Origin: JANLQX01 sp031423635
GTDB lineage: Bacteria; Actinomycetota; Acidimicrobiia; Acidimicrobiales; JANYDT01
DNA length: 64,000 nucleotides
Direction: 5' to 3'
Assembly (NCBI GenBank): GCA_031423635.1
Contig: JANPFX010000083.1
Span: forward strand, 6,366 to 70,365
The stretch's first letter is position 1, and each line of letters opens with the position of its first letter. Made by a program: the position numbers and the translations under genes. The notes beneath the pieces were generated by a model. That model did not search any database, was not told the origin of the DNA, and saw nothing but the letters and a program-made list of their open reading frames with translations. Shown piece by piece: positions 41,960 to 51,046 of the stretch.

Positions 41960-43342
41960 TCAGGCGAGCACGTATTCCGGGCTGGTCAGGGCAACGACGA
42001 GCTGGGTCCGAGGATTGGACGCTTTGATCAGCCCGGCGCGAGTGGCCTGAGTCCACCCGTCGATCCCGAGTTGACGGGCGATGGTGTCAGGGCGGGCGTT
42101 CGCCGCCGCTCCGCTCAACCAACCGAGGTTGGCCCGTGCGGCGAGCCCGTTGGCGAAGCGAAGCCGAGCCAGTGCGGTCGCGGTGGAAAGCCAGTAGCCG
42201 TTCTGCGGCCATCCCCCCACACTCGGTGGGTTGAACGGCACCTGGTTGAGGTCACGCAACGTCACCAGGAGGTTCGGGCCGACGACGTCGAACTCGTTCG
42301 CGCGCATACCAACAGCACGGATCGACCCGACCACCCACTCGACTGGCTGCTTGACGAGTCCCTGCCGTGCGGTCGTGCTTGCGAACTGGGGATGACGGAA
42401 CAGGGCACGCATGACGGCGGCGATCGTCCCCTGGGTCCGGAACACAGCGGCGAGGTCGGCCACGACGGGATCGTTGACCGCTACCGGATACGCGAAGCGG
42501 CTCCAGAGCTTCGAGCTGACGAAGGCCGCTGTCTCCGGTCGTTCGGCGAGGAACGAGACGGTGTCGTCGAAGCCGAACGAGCGGGCCTCCCCCAGGATCG
42601 TCTTCGGTGCACCGTCGACCTGGCGGGGAAGCACCGAGACGGTTCCCGATCGCCGATCGACCCGCGTCCCGGTGAAAGCCCGAGCCGCTTCGCGGACGTC
42701 GGCGTCGGAGTAGGAGCCGATGCCGATCGTGAAGAGCTCCATCAGCTCCCGGGCGAAGTTCTCGTTCGGACTCCCCTTCCTGTTGTCGTTCGCATCAAGC
42801 CACACGAGCATCGCGGGGTCCTTCGCGACGGCCAGTGCGAGTTGGGTGAACCCGCCGAGGCCGAGGAGACGGAATATCTGGTTCTGGGCAAGCATGAAGG
42901 TGGCCTCATCGACCTTCTCGACGGCTGTGGCGAAGTGACCATGCCAGAACAGCGTCATCTTCTCGGAGAGCGGACGCTCAGTTGCCGTCATCCGATCGAG
43001 CCACCAACGGGCAAGTGCCTGGTTCTGCGCCTGCTTGAGCTGGTTACGGGCCTTCTTCTCCTCTCCCGAAGTCCGAGGAAGCGGTGCGATCAGCGTGAAC
43101 GTCACCGGGGGCGGCGTCGATGCTGCCCCGGCGTCCGGAGCCCCGACATCGAGAAGTGAATCGACCGCGGCGTCGTAGCCGTTCGCGACCGCAGCGTCCA
43201 GGGCTGCCGCAGTCGCGCCGAAGCCGGCCCGGCGGGAGAGGTGAGCGATGCGCGAGCGGAGTTCATCGGCCATCGCCCAATGCTCGAACAGAGATGTGAA
43301 CTCGTCGTGAGCAACAGGTGACGATCGATCAGCGAGGTCCAT
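41960..43342 (-). CDS. DUF1800 protein, partner of DUF1501
   Basis: A 460-residue protein of the DUF1800 family: RIAHLSRRAGFGATAAALDAA, LARWWLDRMTATERPLSEKM, TLFWHGHFATAVEKV, NENFARELMELFTIGIGSYSD and LNQVPFNPPSVGGWPQNG are hallmark blocks. The role is unknown; it is inferred to act with the DUF1501 protein. No clear signal peptide is present, so export may depend on the Tat partner. The start ATG 43342 is uncertain; MADELRSR about 23 residues later is an alternative. Confidence 0.85.
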   Translation of the reverse strand: MDLADRSSPVAHDEFTSLFEHWAMADELRSRIAHLSRRAGFGATAAALDAAVANGYDAAVDSLLDVGAPDAGAASTPPPVTFTLIAPLPRTSGEEKKARNQLKQAQNQALARWWLDRMTATERPLSEKMTLFWHGHFATAVEKVDEATFMLAQNQIFRLLGLGGFTQLALAVAKDPAMLVWLDANDNRKGSPNENFARELMELFTIGIGSYSDADVREAARAFTGTRVDRRSGTVSVLPRQVDGAPKTILGEARSFGFDDTVSFLAERPETAAFVSSKLWSRFAYPVAVNDPVVADLAAVFRTQGTIAAVMRALFRHPQFASTTARQGLVKQPVEWVVGSIRAVGMRANEFDVVGPNLLVTLRDLNQVPFNPPSVGGWPQNGYWLSTATALARLRFANGLAARANLGWLSGAAANARPDTIARQLGIDGWTQATRAGLIKASNPRTQLVVALTSPEYVLA

Positions 43343-43397
43343 CGCGAGCCGGCACGGTGATGACGTGGCGGCGGGCGGCGGTTGCCCCGGCAGCCAT

Positions 43398-43403
43398 TAC
43401 CGT
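43398..43403 (+). promoter_or_regulatory. -10 element of leaderless aminotransferase gene
   Basis: TACCGT followed by 6 nt and GTG 43410, with no ribosome binding site. Confidence 0.45.
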
Positions 43404-43409
43404 TGCGTC

Positions 43410-44555
43410 GTGCACTTTCGACGCATGCCGATCGAGGTGGAGTCACCTGAGGAACTCGGTTACGACACGATCCGCTTCAACCTCAGCGAGTCGAGCATGC
43501 GTGACGCGACCGTCGGCGACCTCGGACTGCACAGCTCGTCCCTCCTCGATGAACTGCACCAGAAGGTGCTGTGGTACGGCGATCATCGCGGCGATCCCCG
43601 GCTCCGTTCTCTGGTCGCGGCGCACGGGAGCTCGCTCTCGACCGATGACGTTCTGGTCACGGCAGGAGCCGCCATGGCGCTGTTCATGGTGCACACGGCA
43701 TTCCTCGAGCCGGGCGACGACATCGTCGTGTTCCACCCCAACTACGCCACGAACATCGAGACGCCGAGGGCGATCGGAGCCAACGTCCTGCCACTCCAGC
43801 TGACGTTCAGGGATGGTTACCGGCCCGACCTCGATCGGCTCGAATCACTCGTAAGCGCGCGAACGAAAATCCTCTCGATCACGGACCCACACAACCCGAC
43901 GGGGATCTGCCTGACCGAGGAGGAGCGCCTGCACATTGTCACCCTCGCCGAACGCCACGGGTGCCTGTTGCTGGTCGACGAGACGTACCGCGATCTGTCC
44001 CGTGGACCGGCGCAGCCGTGGGCGGCAGAGATGAGCGCATCAGCCATCAGCATCTCGTCACTCTCGAAGAGCATGGGACTCCCCGGGATCCGTGTCGGTT
44101 GGGCGATCACCCGGAATCGGGCCCATCAGGAACGGCTCCTCGCTGCGAAGGAACAGATGATGATCTGCGGTTCGGTGCTCGACGAGACCGTCGCGACCCA
44201 TGCGCTCCGCCAGCGCGCCGATTTGCTGGCCAGTCGACGCGCAACGGCGGAACGGCATTTTTTCATCGTCCGCGAATGGATGAGCGGACACGCCGACCTC
44301 GAATGGGTCGAACCACAGGGGGGCGTCGTGTGCTTTCCCCGCATTCGGGATCCGTTCGCCGTCGACGTCGGCGCGTTCTACCACCACCTTCGCACCGCCG
44401 GCGGAACGCTGGTCGGTGCCGGCCACTGGTTCGAGGTCGACCCCCGTTCGTTCCGTGTCGGCTTCGGGTGGCCCACCGATTCGGAGTTGCGGGGCGGTCT
44501 CGCCGCGATCGATGCGTCGCTTGACGCCGCGCGTGGCATGAGAAAGACGTCATGA
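43410..44555 (+). CDS. class I/II PLP-dependent aminotransferase
   Basis: A 381-residue fold-type I aminotransferase. Key parts are LVTAGAAMALFMVHTAFLEP, the substrate/PLP motif ITDPHNPTGICLTEEE, LLLVDETYRDL (PLP-ring Asp and Tyr), and the Schiff-base Lys in ISSLSKSMGLPGIRVGW. FRVGFGWP near the end carries the carboxylate-binding Arg. The substrate is unknown; resemblance is to the aspartate/capreomycidine-synthase-like branch rather than a specific named enzyme. GTG 43410 is favoured by the -10 element; ATG 43425 is the alternative. The stop overlaps engB by 4 nt (ATGA). Confidence 0.85.
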   Translation: MHFRRMPIEVESPEELGYDTIRFNLSESSMRDATVGDLGLHSSSLLDELHQKVLWYGDHRGDPRLRSLVAAHGSSLSTDDVLVTAGAAMALFMVHTAFLEPGDDIVVFHPNYATNIETPRAIGANVLPLQLTFRDGYRPDLDRLESLVSARTKILSITDPHNPTGICLTEEERLHIVTLAERHGCLLLVDETYRDLSRGPAQPWAAEMSASAISISSLSKSMGLPGIRVGWAITRNRAHQERLLAAKEQMMICGSVLDETVATHALRQRADLLASRRATAERHFFIVREWMSGHADLEWVEPQGGVVCFPRIRDPFAVDVGAFYHHLRTAGGTLVGAGHWFEVDPRSFRVGFGWPTDSELRGGLAAIDASLDAARGMRKTS

Positions 44556-45142
44556 GCGACCGCCCCCTCGAGCTCTCGTTCGTGAAATCCGCGGTCGACC
44601 ACACGACCTTCGACGACCTCGGACCGGAGGTCGCGTTCGTCGGTCGATCGAACGTCGGGAAGTCGTCGATCATCAACGCGCTCGCAAACCGCAGAGGGCT
44701 GGCAACGGTGTCGAACACCCCGGGCCGAACAAGAGTGCTGAACCAGTTCGCCCACCGAGACGGAGGCGCAGTGATCGACCTCCCGGGCTACGGCTTCGCC
44801 CGCGTCAGTGATGCCGAGCGCCGACGCTGGCAGGCGATGATCGAGAACTACCTCACCCAACGCGAGCAGCTGGTCATGGTGGTCGCGCTCGTCGACGGCG
44901 AGATCGGTCCCGCCAAACTCGATGTCCAGCTCCTCGAATGGCTGCAGAGCGTCGGGGTTCCGCACGCCGTCGTCGCCACCAAGGGGGACCGCTTGAAGTC
45001 CTCGGCACTGGGACGTCGCCGCAACGAGGTGGCCGAGGGCTGCGGGCTGCACATCGACGACGTCCGGTGGGTCAGTGCCACGAGCGGCAAGGGCGTCGAC
45101 GGCATGCGCACATGGGTTCGCGCCCTGCTCCTCGGCACCTGA
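44552..45142 (+). CDS. engB: ribosome-biogenesis GTPase EngB (YsxC/YihA)
   Basis: A 196-residue TrmE-Era-EngA-like GTPase involved in 50S subunit assembly. All G motifs are present: G1 GRSNVGKSSIINAL, G2 SNTPGRTRVLN, G3 DLPGYGFARV, G4 ATKGDRL, G5 SATSGKGVDGM. The length is normal. It is translationally coupled to the upstream aminotransferase, an unusual partner for engB. Confidence 0.93.
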   Translation: MSDRPLELSFVKSAVDHTTFDDLGPEVAFVGRSNVGKSSIINALANRRGLATVSNTPGRTRVLNQFAHRDGGAVIDLPGYGFARVSDAERRRWQAMIENYLTQREQLVMVVALVDGEIGPAKLDVQLLEWLQSVGVPHAVVATKGDRLKSSALGRRRNEVAEGCGLHIDDVRWVSATSGKGVDGMRTWVRALLLGT

Positions 45143-45197
45143 AAGCCGCAGGTCTCGACAGGTCGAACCGGTCGTCGCGTCCCGAGCCGCAACCCGG

Positions 45198-45869
45198 TCA
45201 GAACAGCGAGTCGAGCACCGCCCAGTGGGCGTCGTCGCCCGTTGCCAGCAACGTCGCCATCCCGACCGCTATTGCGCCCGCGATGTTCTGTTCGAAGTCG
45301 TCGATGAACATGCAGTCCTGCGGGATCAGACGCACACCGAGACGTTCGTTCAAGGCCTCGACCGTGTGGTGGTAGATCCGTTCTTCGGGTTTGCGCATGC
45401 CGACCTCCGACGAATCGATGATGACGTCGAAAAGCGAGAGCCCCCCGGCGGCGTCGAGCTTCGCCGTCCAGTGCGGCCGCCACTCGGCAACGTTGTTGGT
45501 CAACAGCGCCAACGGGATGCCGCGCCCGCGCCAGCTGCGAATCCGCTCGATGACGTCGGCGCGGACCTCGAGGGATGCCATGAGGGTCGCCGGGTTGTCG
45601 CCGCTGAAGAACACTCCTGCCCCGGGCACGACCTCCTCGATCCGTTCGACGAGTTCGCCGACCGACGTTTCGCCCCGCTCGAGCCGGTTCCAAAGAGCGC
45701 CAGGGTCAGGATTGTGCAGTTCGTGCGACATCATCGAGCGCAGCCGGTCGATCGACGACGGCGCGTTCTCCGGGTCGTTCGGTTCCGGGCGGGACCGGCC
45801 ACCCATCGAGAGCGGCACCGTGATCACGCCGGTGTAGTCGATGATCAACGCGGAAAGTCGTCGGCTCAT
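45198..45869 (-). CDS. HAD-superfamily hydrolase-like protein with atypical motif I
   Basis: A 223-residue subfamily IA HAD protein. Motif I reads ALIIDYTGVIT. The nucleophile Asp is present, but the Asp two residues later, which acts as general acid/base in phosphatases, is Thr. Motif II is ALLTNN, the Lys is in VGMRKPEERIY, and motif IV is CMFIDDFEQNIAGA. Related DxGGV proteins include epoxide-hydrolase N-terminal-like HADs. It could be a non-phosphatase HAD or an inactive one. It is convergent with engB. Confidence 0.8.
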   Translation of the reverse strand: MSRRLSALIIDYTGVITVPLSMGGRSRPEPNDPENAPSSIDRLRSMMSHELHNPDPGALWNRLERGETSVGELVERIEEVVPGAGVFFSGDNPATLMASLEVRADVIERIRSWRGRGIPLALLTNNVAEWRPHWTAKLDAAGGLSLFDVIIDSSEVGMRKPEERIYHHTVEALNERLGVRLIPQDCMFIDDFEQNIAGAIAVGMATLLATGDDAHWAVLDSLF

Positions 45870-45933
45870 GCGCTTCCAGTCTGGCCGACCCGAGGGTCCT
45901 CGCCGCTTGGATCCGATCGCGCGGTGGTCTCCG

Positions 45934-45939
45934 TAGGCT
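45934..45939 (+). promoter_or_regulatory. -10 element of leaderless Nudix gene
   Basis: TAGGCT followed by 6 nt (gagggt) and GTG 45946. Confidence 0.45.
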
Positions 45940-45945
45940 GAGGGT

Positions 45946-46488
45946 GTGGTCTACACCCCGATCATCGGCACGCTGGCCTATGTCGTCGACCGCACATCGG
46001 ACCGCGGTCCGGGCGGCGCAGCACTCCTCGTGCATCGCAACGCCCGACCCGACGATGAGCACCTCGGCAAATGGAACGGACTCGGCGGCAAGTTGGAGGC
46101 CGACGAGGACGTCGCCGCGGGACTACGGCGCGAGTTGCAGGAGGAGGCCGCGATCGAGGTCACCTCGATGCAGTTGCGCGGAACGGTGAGCTGGCCCGGT
46201 TTCGGGCCGAACGGTGAGGACTGGTTGGGCTTCGTCTTCCTCGTCGACGGGTGGACCGGAGTTCCCCCGTCGAGCAACGAGGAGGGCCGACTGGAATGGG
46301 TGCCGCTTCCGCGTCTGCTCCGGGCATGCAGTCCCGATGCCGGAGACCGCGAAGCGGCCGATCTCCCGATGTGGGAAGGCGACCGGTTCTTCCTACCGCT
46401 CGTTTTCGACGACGACCCGCGGTCCTTCCATGGCGTGATGCCCTACGAACAAGGTCGCCCGGTCGGTTGGACGTGGGAACGCTGGTGA
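45946..46488 (+). CDS. Nudix hydrolase, MutT/MTH1-like
   Basis: A 180-residue protein. The Nudix box reads GGKLEADEDVAAGLRRELQEEAAIE, with Ala where Gly usually follows the Glu pair; the catalytic Glu residues are kept. The lead-in KWNGLGGKLE resembles the WNGFGGK motif of MTH1-type 8-oxo-dGTP pyrophosphatases. A role in cleaning oxidised nucleotides is plausible but unproven. GTGA links its stop to the following amidase start. Confidence 0.8.
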   Translation: MVYTPIIGTLAYVVDRTSDRGPGGAALLVHRNARPDDEHLGKWNGLGGKLEADEDVAAGLRRELQEEAAIEVTSMQLRGTVSWPGFGPNGEDWLGFVFLVDGWTGVPPSSNEEGRLEWVPLPRLLRACSPDAGDREAADLPMWEGDRFFLPLVFDDDPRSFHGVMPYEQGRPVGWTWERW

Positions 46489-47858
46489 CAACCAGGCCGG
46501 CCGCAGCCCGCAGCCGATGGAGACCCTTTGCTCTGACCCTGATCGGCGCCTGCTCAGTCCTCGCCCGGCAGCCCCCATCCGCACCGGCATCGGGCCGGGT
46601 CGCAGCGACGGTCGATGGGCGCGTCGAATCGGTCGCCGCCCGCTTCGCACTGATCCGGTCGCACCTGGGCTACCGACACTGGACGCGATTGGACGAGGTG
46701 GTCGCGCTCGCCCAGGCCAAGGATGCCCCGAGCGGTCCGCTGACCGGATTGATGGTCGCCGTGAAGGACAACATCGACCTCTCGTGGCTGCCCACGTCTG
46801 CTGGTGCCTCGGCCCTCCGCAACCGACGACCGGCTCGGAACGCGTCGGTCGTCGATCGACTGCTCGCGTCCGGGGCGGTGATCGCCGGCCACACGAACAT
46901 GGACACCTGGGCACGCGGCGTCCGATCGGTCAGCGAAACATTCGGCGCGACGGCGAATGCGCTCAACCCGAGCCGCGGACCGATGGGTTCGAGCGGCGGC
47001 TCCGCCGTCGCAGTGGCGCTCGGAGAGGTCGATGCCGCTCTCGGAACGGACACGTGCGGCTCCCTGCGCTACCCCGCTGCAGCGAATGTCATCGTTGCGT
47101 TGCGTCCGACGCCGGGCCTGGTGAGCCGGGCCGGGATCGTCCCGCTCGCGCCGACTCAAGACGTCGTCGGCCCGATGGCAAGGGATGTCCGAATGCTCGC
47201 CCGCATGCTCGACGTAATCGCCGGAACGGACCCGCGGGACCCGCTCACACAGCTCGCTCCGCGTCCCGATCGCACGTACACAGAGGATCTACAGGGGCCG
47301 CGCGGACCGGTGTCGGGCGCGCCGCGTCGCTGGCGCGTCGGTGTCGTCCGGACGCTCGGGCCGTTTCGCCGCGACTCGACGGGTCTCACGATGCTCGACA
47401 AGATGAGTGCAGCAGGAATCGACCTCGTGAACGTCTCGATGGCGAAGGCTCCGTTCGCGGGCGTGATCGACGACGAGTCTGCGGCCACTCGCGCCCTTGT
47501 GCTGGCGGACGCGGACGAGTCAACGTGGCTCGTCGACTCCCTCCGGGTTCCGAACCGATCCACCTACGCGTCCCGGCTCCGTGACCGGAAGCTCTCCGCG
47601 TCCAGTCTCACGGCACTGCTCGACCGCAACGGTCTCGACGCGCTCACCTACCCGACGACCCCGTTCGGACCCGCTCTACGCGGTCAGCGTCAGGCGAGCG
47701 CGAACTGCCAGTTCTCCGCCACGAGTGGGTTGCCCGCTCTGGCGCTCGGACACGGCGTCGATGCTGACAACATCGCCGTTCCCGGTGTGGATCTGCTCGG
47801 CCGGGAGTTCGACGAGTCGACCCTTCTCCGCCTCGGACTGGCGATCACGGAGACGTGA
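46485..47858 (+). CDS. exported amidase-signature family protein
   Basis: 457 residues with the Ser-cisSer-Lys triad of the amidase signature: Lys in LMVAVKDNIDLSW, cis-Ser in GPMGSSGGSAVAVALG, and nucleophile Ser in LGTDTCGSLRYPAAA. The N-terminus (WRPFALTLIGACSVLA) looks like a lipoprotein or signal sequence, so it probably acts outside the cytoplasm, unlike GatA. The substrate is unknown. It starts at GTG 46485 with a 4-nt overlap with the Nudix gene. The 3' end overlaps the convergent gene by 14 nt. Confidence 0.85.
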   Translation: MTTRPAAARSRWRPFALTLIGACSVLARQPPSAPASGRVAATVDGRVESVAARFALIRSHLGYRHWTRLDEVVALAQAKDAPSGPLTGLMVAVKDNIDLSWLPTSAGASALRNRRPARNASVVDRLLASGAVIAGHTNMDTWARGVRSVSETFGATANALNPSRGPMGSSGGSAVAVALGEVDAALGTDTCGSLRYPAAANVIVALRPTPGLVSRAGIVPLAPTQDVVGPMARDVRMLARMLDVIAGTDPRDPLTQLAPRPDRTYTEDLQGPRGPVSGAPRRWRVGVVRTLGPFRRDSTGLTMLDKMSAAGIDLVNVSMAKAPFAGVIDDESAATRALVLADADESTWLVDSLRVPNRSTYASRLRDRKLSASSLTALLDRNGLDALTYPTTPFGPALRGQRQASANCQFSATSGLPALALGHGVDADNIAVPGVDLLGREFDESTLLRLGLAITET

Positions 47859-48351
47859 GCCGGGCCATCTGCGCAGTGTGGACGGCGACGCAGGAGCGGG
47901 TGGCGTCGTCCGCGTCGACGCCACACCCGACGGAGGCGACGACGACGACGTCGACTCGACCGAACGCCAGCGCCGACCAGATTGTCGTTCCCGCCCCGTC
48001 GTCCTCCGAAACCAATGCGACGGTCACCGAGTCGCAGTGCCGGACACCGGCGTTGCCGGCGTGCAGCTCCGACCACGAGTCGGCGACGCCGAGAACAGCG
48101 GCCGACGGATCCCCCAGCCGATAGAGCACCACCCGGGCCACGAGGTCCTGAGGATCGTCCAGCTTCCACCAGCACCTGAGCGCACCGACGCGGAAGCCTC
48201 GTGTACTCAGCCGACTTCGTTCGGCCTGCGGGTCCCGATGCAGCAGTGCAGCGTCCGGAAGGTCCAGAGCAGACGTCTCGACCTCGGTCGACAGCGGATC
48301 GAACGAAAACGACACGAGCAAGGCCGACAGTGACGGCAGTACGCCGGTCAT
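47845..48351 (-). CDS. hypothetical protein
   Basis: 168 residues, mixed alpha/beta, with strings such as LRCWWKLDDPQDLVARVVLYRLG and VALVSEDDGAGTTIWSALAFG. No domain is recognised. Five cysteines are scattered without a metal-site spacing. It begins inside the stop of the upstream membrane-protein gene (ATGA), so the two are cotranslated and may function together. Confidence 0.6.
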   Translation of the reverse strand: MTGVLPSLSALLVSFSFDPLSTEVETSALDLPDAALLHRDPQAERSRLSTRGFRVGALRCWWKLDDPQDLVARVVLYRLGDPSAAVLGVADSWSELHAGNAGVRHCDSVTVALVSEDDGAGTTIWSALAFGRVDVVVVASVGCGVDADDATRSCVAVHTAQMARLTSP

Positions 48352-48911
48352 CTCACTGATCCCACGAAGGCGACGATCGAGAGGACCACGACGACCAGAG
48401 AGGCACCACGGCCGACTCGGAACTCGACCCGGCTCAGCCAGGCGCTCCGCTCAGCCATCTGCGTCCCGCTGCGAACGCTGGCCGACGAGACGTACATCGA
48501 CAGTGCACGCATCAAGGCAAACACCAACGAGCCGACGACGATCCACCCGGGACCGGAGATCGCCGCAACGACGAACGCCGCCCACCACACCCAGGAGACC
48601 AGGATCGTCGCCGGGCCGAAGCCCATACGGAAGCCGTAGCGCGCCGCGGCTTTCCAGGGCCCGAGGCGGTGTCCGTAGTCACGGGGGACCTGCCGGTGAA
48701 CGGCGAGCGGACGGACCCCGCGGGAGCGGTTGACCGGGAAGGTGTCGAGACCGACTGCGAGGAGTCCGCCTGCTCCGGCGACACCGGCTGACATCGGGCC
48801 GATGCCGACGCCCTGGGCCACCAGAGCGGCAAGAAGTCCGGGGACGGTTCCGCCGATGAACGCCGAGAAGGCGAACACGGCGAGGTTGAGTGGCTGAAGC
48901 GCACGTCGCAC
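48348..48911 (-). CDS. multi-pass membrane protein of unknown function
   Basis: 187 residues with about four hydrophobic helices (LNLAVFAFSAFIGGTVPGLLAALV, VAGAGGLLAVGL, WWAAFVVAAISGPGWIVVGSLVFAL, GASLVVVVLSIVAFVG). A basic segment (RPLAVHRQVPRDYGHRLGPWKAAARYGFRMG) sits between helices 2 and 3. I do not recognise a family. It is coupled to the gene at 47845. The GTG start at 48911 is the only reasonable one. Confidence 0.6.
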   Translation of the reverse strand: MRRALQPLNLAVFAFSAFIGGTVPGLLAALVAQGVGIGPMSAGVAGAGGLLAVGLDTFPVNRSRGVRPLAVHRQVPRDYGHRLGPWKAAARYGFRMGFGPATILVSWVWWAAFVVAAISGPGWIVVGSLVFALMRALSMYVSSASVRSGTQMAERSAWLSRVEFRVGRGASLVVVVLSIVAFVGSVR

Positions 48912-49009
48912 GGACGGGCTGACGGTCTCCGCGACCGATCGGCCTCACGGAGACCAGAGCGACTGAAGCCCGGCGATCGCGAAGAGAAGACCGGAGAAAA
49001 CCTGCGCGC

Positions 49010-50563
49010 TTACTTCTTCGTCGCCTTCGTGGAGGACGTCGATTCGGGAGCGGACGTCGTCGTCGTGGTTGTGATCGGCGCTGCACCCGGAGCGGTCCGC
49101 GGCGGCGGGGTCTGCGCCGGCGCAAAGCCGATCGGCCGCTTGTGACGGGCCCGCGGAACCACGCCGGGCACACTGGTCGACGGAGCCGGGCCGGACACAC
49201 GGACCATCCCGATCGGACGCTCCTCGAGCGGTTGGGCGAAGACCGGCAGACCGACCCCGTCGTCGTCACCCCGGAGGAACTGGCGGTCGTAGCCGTTGAG
49301 GGCGCCCTGCAACTCGAGCACGCCCGCGTCACCCAGCCCGCCGGGAACAGTGAGAACGCACTCGGCGACGGCGAACCGAGCCCGCCGGGCGACCAGCCAG
49401 TCGCGGAAGTCCGGCGAGATCACCGAGTCGTCGTGCACCAGCAATGGGCCGCCGACAGGAAGATAGCCACCACCCAGGCGCGCCGAGGACGCCGGGACGA
49501 ACGCTAGACCGAAGGTACGACGGGGCTCGGCTGCGTCGAAGAGCCGATCGGCCAGGGCTCGGCTGAGCGTCCGCACGTTCCGACCGCTGATCCGCTCACC
49601 CTCGCCCACCAGCGAGGGATCGCCGGCGCCCTCGCCGACCAAGAGGCATGGACCAGATCGTCCGGACTGCCCGCGGAACGCGTTCACCGCATCCGTCCCG
49701 ATCAGCAACGGCGAGCCGGTCGCTGCGGCGTAGGCGGACGCCGAGGCGGCAATGTCGAGACTCGGCGCGTCGGCACCGATGCACACCGCGCCAGTTCGTT
49801 CGGTCGAACCGGACACCAGGACGGCCACGTCCACGGAGGCCACAGCGATATCGGTCGGCGAACCGACCAACGTCACTTCGATCGTCGCCGAACGCAGAGC
49901 GCCGAGCACGGCGTCGGAGACGCCTGCAGCGACGACAGTCGCCGAGCGGACCCCCAGTCGGGAGAGTTCGGGGAGCAGACCCGGCCGGAGCGATGCCGGG
50001 TCGGTGAGCACCAGTGGGGTTCCCGTGGAGTTCGCCAGCGGTCCGGCGATCGCCGCAGCCAGCACGTCGGCGGAAGCGATCACGACGCCCGGTGTCGATC
50101 CGGCGGGGCGCGTCGCGAGTCGGGCAAGCGAAAGGTCCGCGGCATCGGCGGCGTAGCTGCGTTCCAGCGCAACCTTCTGGAGCCGTGGATCCTCGAGGCA
50201 GCTCTCCACCATGCAGTACACGTTGTGCCCGTCGGGGCAGTAGCCGTGAACGTTCGGGTGGTTCCGCTTGCAGCAGTCGCAGATCTTCTTCAGACCGCCG
50301 TTGGTGCAGCAGCCGGGACTGGCGTACCAGCACCACCCCCAGACCACGTCGGATCCGACGCAGTCATAGGTCGGGCACCTCGGCGACACGCCTGACTGCC
50401 CGCAGGCCCGCGCCTCGGCGCGAGTGGCGAACACGGAAGCCAGCGTCGCCCCGCCGGCGACGACAACCGCGGCCTTTCCCGTGGTGGCGATGAATGTGCG
50501 CCTCGTCGTCCGCGATGCCATCCACCGCGACGCGCGCTCGACAACGCGGTCGAGGGAACTCAT
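49010..50563 (-). CDS. Tat-exported 12-cysteine protein with MauA-like domain and CWB2-like region
   Basis: 517 residues. A Tat signal (TTRRTFIATTGKAAVVVAGG) is followed by a compact domain at about residues 50-125 with 12 Cys (RACGQS, PRCPTYDC, GWCWY, GCCTNGG, KICDCCKR, GYCPDG, VYCMVESC). The number and the ICDC...CP-G...SC pattern recall the methylamine dehydrogenase light chain. The Trp that forms half of the TTQ cofactor (SWVASC in MauA, from memory) is replaced here (CMVESC). The rest resembles cell-wall-binding repeat 2 (PLANSTGTPLVLTDPASL, LSRLGVRSATVVAAGVSDAV), then a Pro/Thr tail. The ATGA overlap with the MauD-like gene implies co-production. Wall attachment is inferred. Confidence 0.75.
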   Translation of the reverse strand: MSSLDRVVERASRWMASRTTRRTFIATTGKAAVVVAGGATLASVFATRAEARACGQSGVSPRCPTYDCVGSDVVWGWCWYASPGCCTNGGLKKICDCCKRNHPNVHGYCPDGHNVYCMVESCLEDPRLQKVALERSYAADAADLSLARLATRPAGSTPGVVIASADVLAAAIAGPLANSTGTPLVLTDPASLRPGLLPELSRLGVRSATVVAAGVSDAVLGALRSATIEVTLVGSPTDIAVASVDVAVLVSGSTERTGAVCIGADAPSLDIAASASAYAAATGSPLLIGTDAVNAFRGQSGRSGPCLLVGEGAGDPSLVGEGERISGRNVRTLSRALADRLFDAAEPRRTFGLAFVPASSARLGGGYLPVGGPLLVHDDSVISPDFRDWLVARRARFAVAECVLTVPGGLGDAGVLELQGALNGYDRQFLRGDDDGVGLPVFAQPLEERPIGMVRVSGPAPSTSVPGVVPRARHKRPIGFAPAQTPPPRTAPGAAPITTTTTTSAPESTSSTKATKK

Positions 50564-51045
50564 CGAACGCCTCCGACACCGGACGAACCGAGCCTGGCTT
50601 CCCGGACCAGTTCTTCGATCTGCTCCAGTGAGTTCGCAACCCCGCGACCCCGGACGACACCGGCCGAATCAACCGCGACGACGTAGGGAGTGGACCTCAC
50701 CGCCATTGCATCGAACACCGGCGCATCCGCGTCGAGGTCGACAGTCTGCACGTGAAGTTCCCGGTACTGCCGGCGAAACGCATCGAGCGATGGACGAAGC
50801 TCCCGACAGAGCACACACGTCCGCGACGTGAAAAGCAGAACGGTGAGCACACTCGCCGACCAGTCGATACCCACAGCGGGTGCCCGAGCGTCGAGCTCGG
50901 GACCTTCGGAAGCGAAGTGCACACCCATCGGCGCGAGCCGCTGATGCAGGACCCCGATCTGGCGTAGCAGGGCCACCACGGCCACGGCGAGAACGGCCAC
51001 GACGAGCCAGAGCGCCAGGAATGCGACGACCCAAGGTCCCGTCAT
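50560..51045 (-). CDS. MauD-like membrane-anchored thioredoxin-fold protein
   Basis: 161 residues. One N-terminal transmembrane helix (VVAFLALWLVVAVLAVAVVALL) is followed by an extracytoplasmic thioredoxin domain: VLLFTSRTCVLCRELRPSLDAF holds the CxxC motif (CVLC), and RSTPYVVAVDSAGVVRGRG the cis-Pro loop. Layout and context match MauD, the protein needed for disulfide formation in methylamine dehydrogenase. Here it probably oxidises or isomerises disulfides in the 12-Cys protein encoded by the overlapping downstream gene. It starts 1 nt after the MauE-like gene stops. Confidence 0.8.
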   Translation of the reverse strand: MTGPWVVAFLALWLVVAVLAVAVVALLRQIGVLHQRLAPMGVHFASEGPELDARAPAVGIDWSASVLTVLLFTSRTCVLCRELRPSLDAFRRQYRELHVQTVDLDADAPVFDAMAVRSTPYVVAVDSAGVVRGRGVANSLEQIEELVREARLGSSGVGGVR

Positions 51046-51046
51046 C

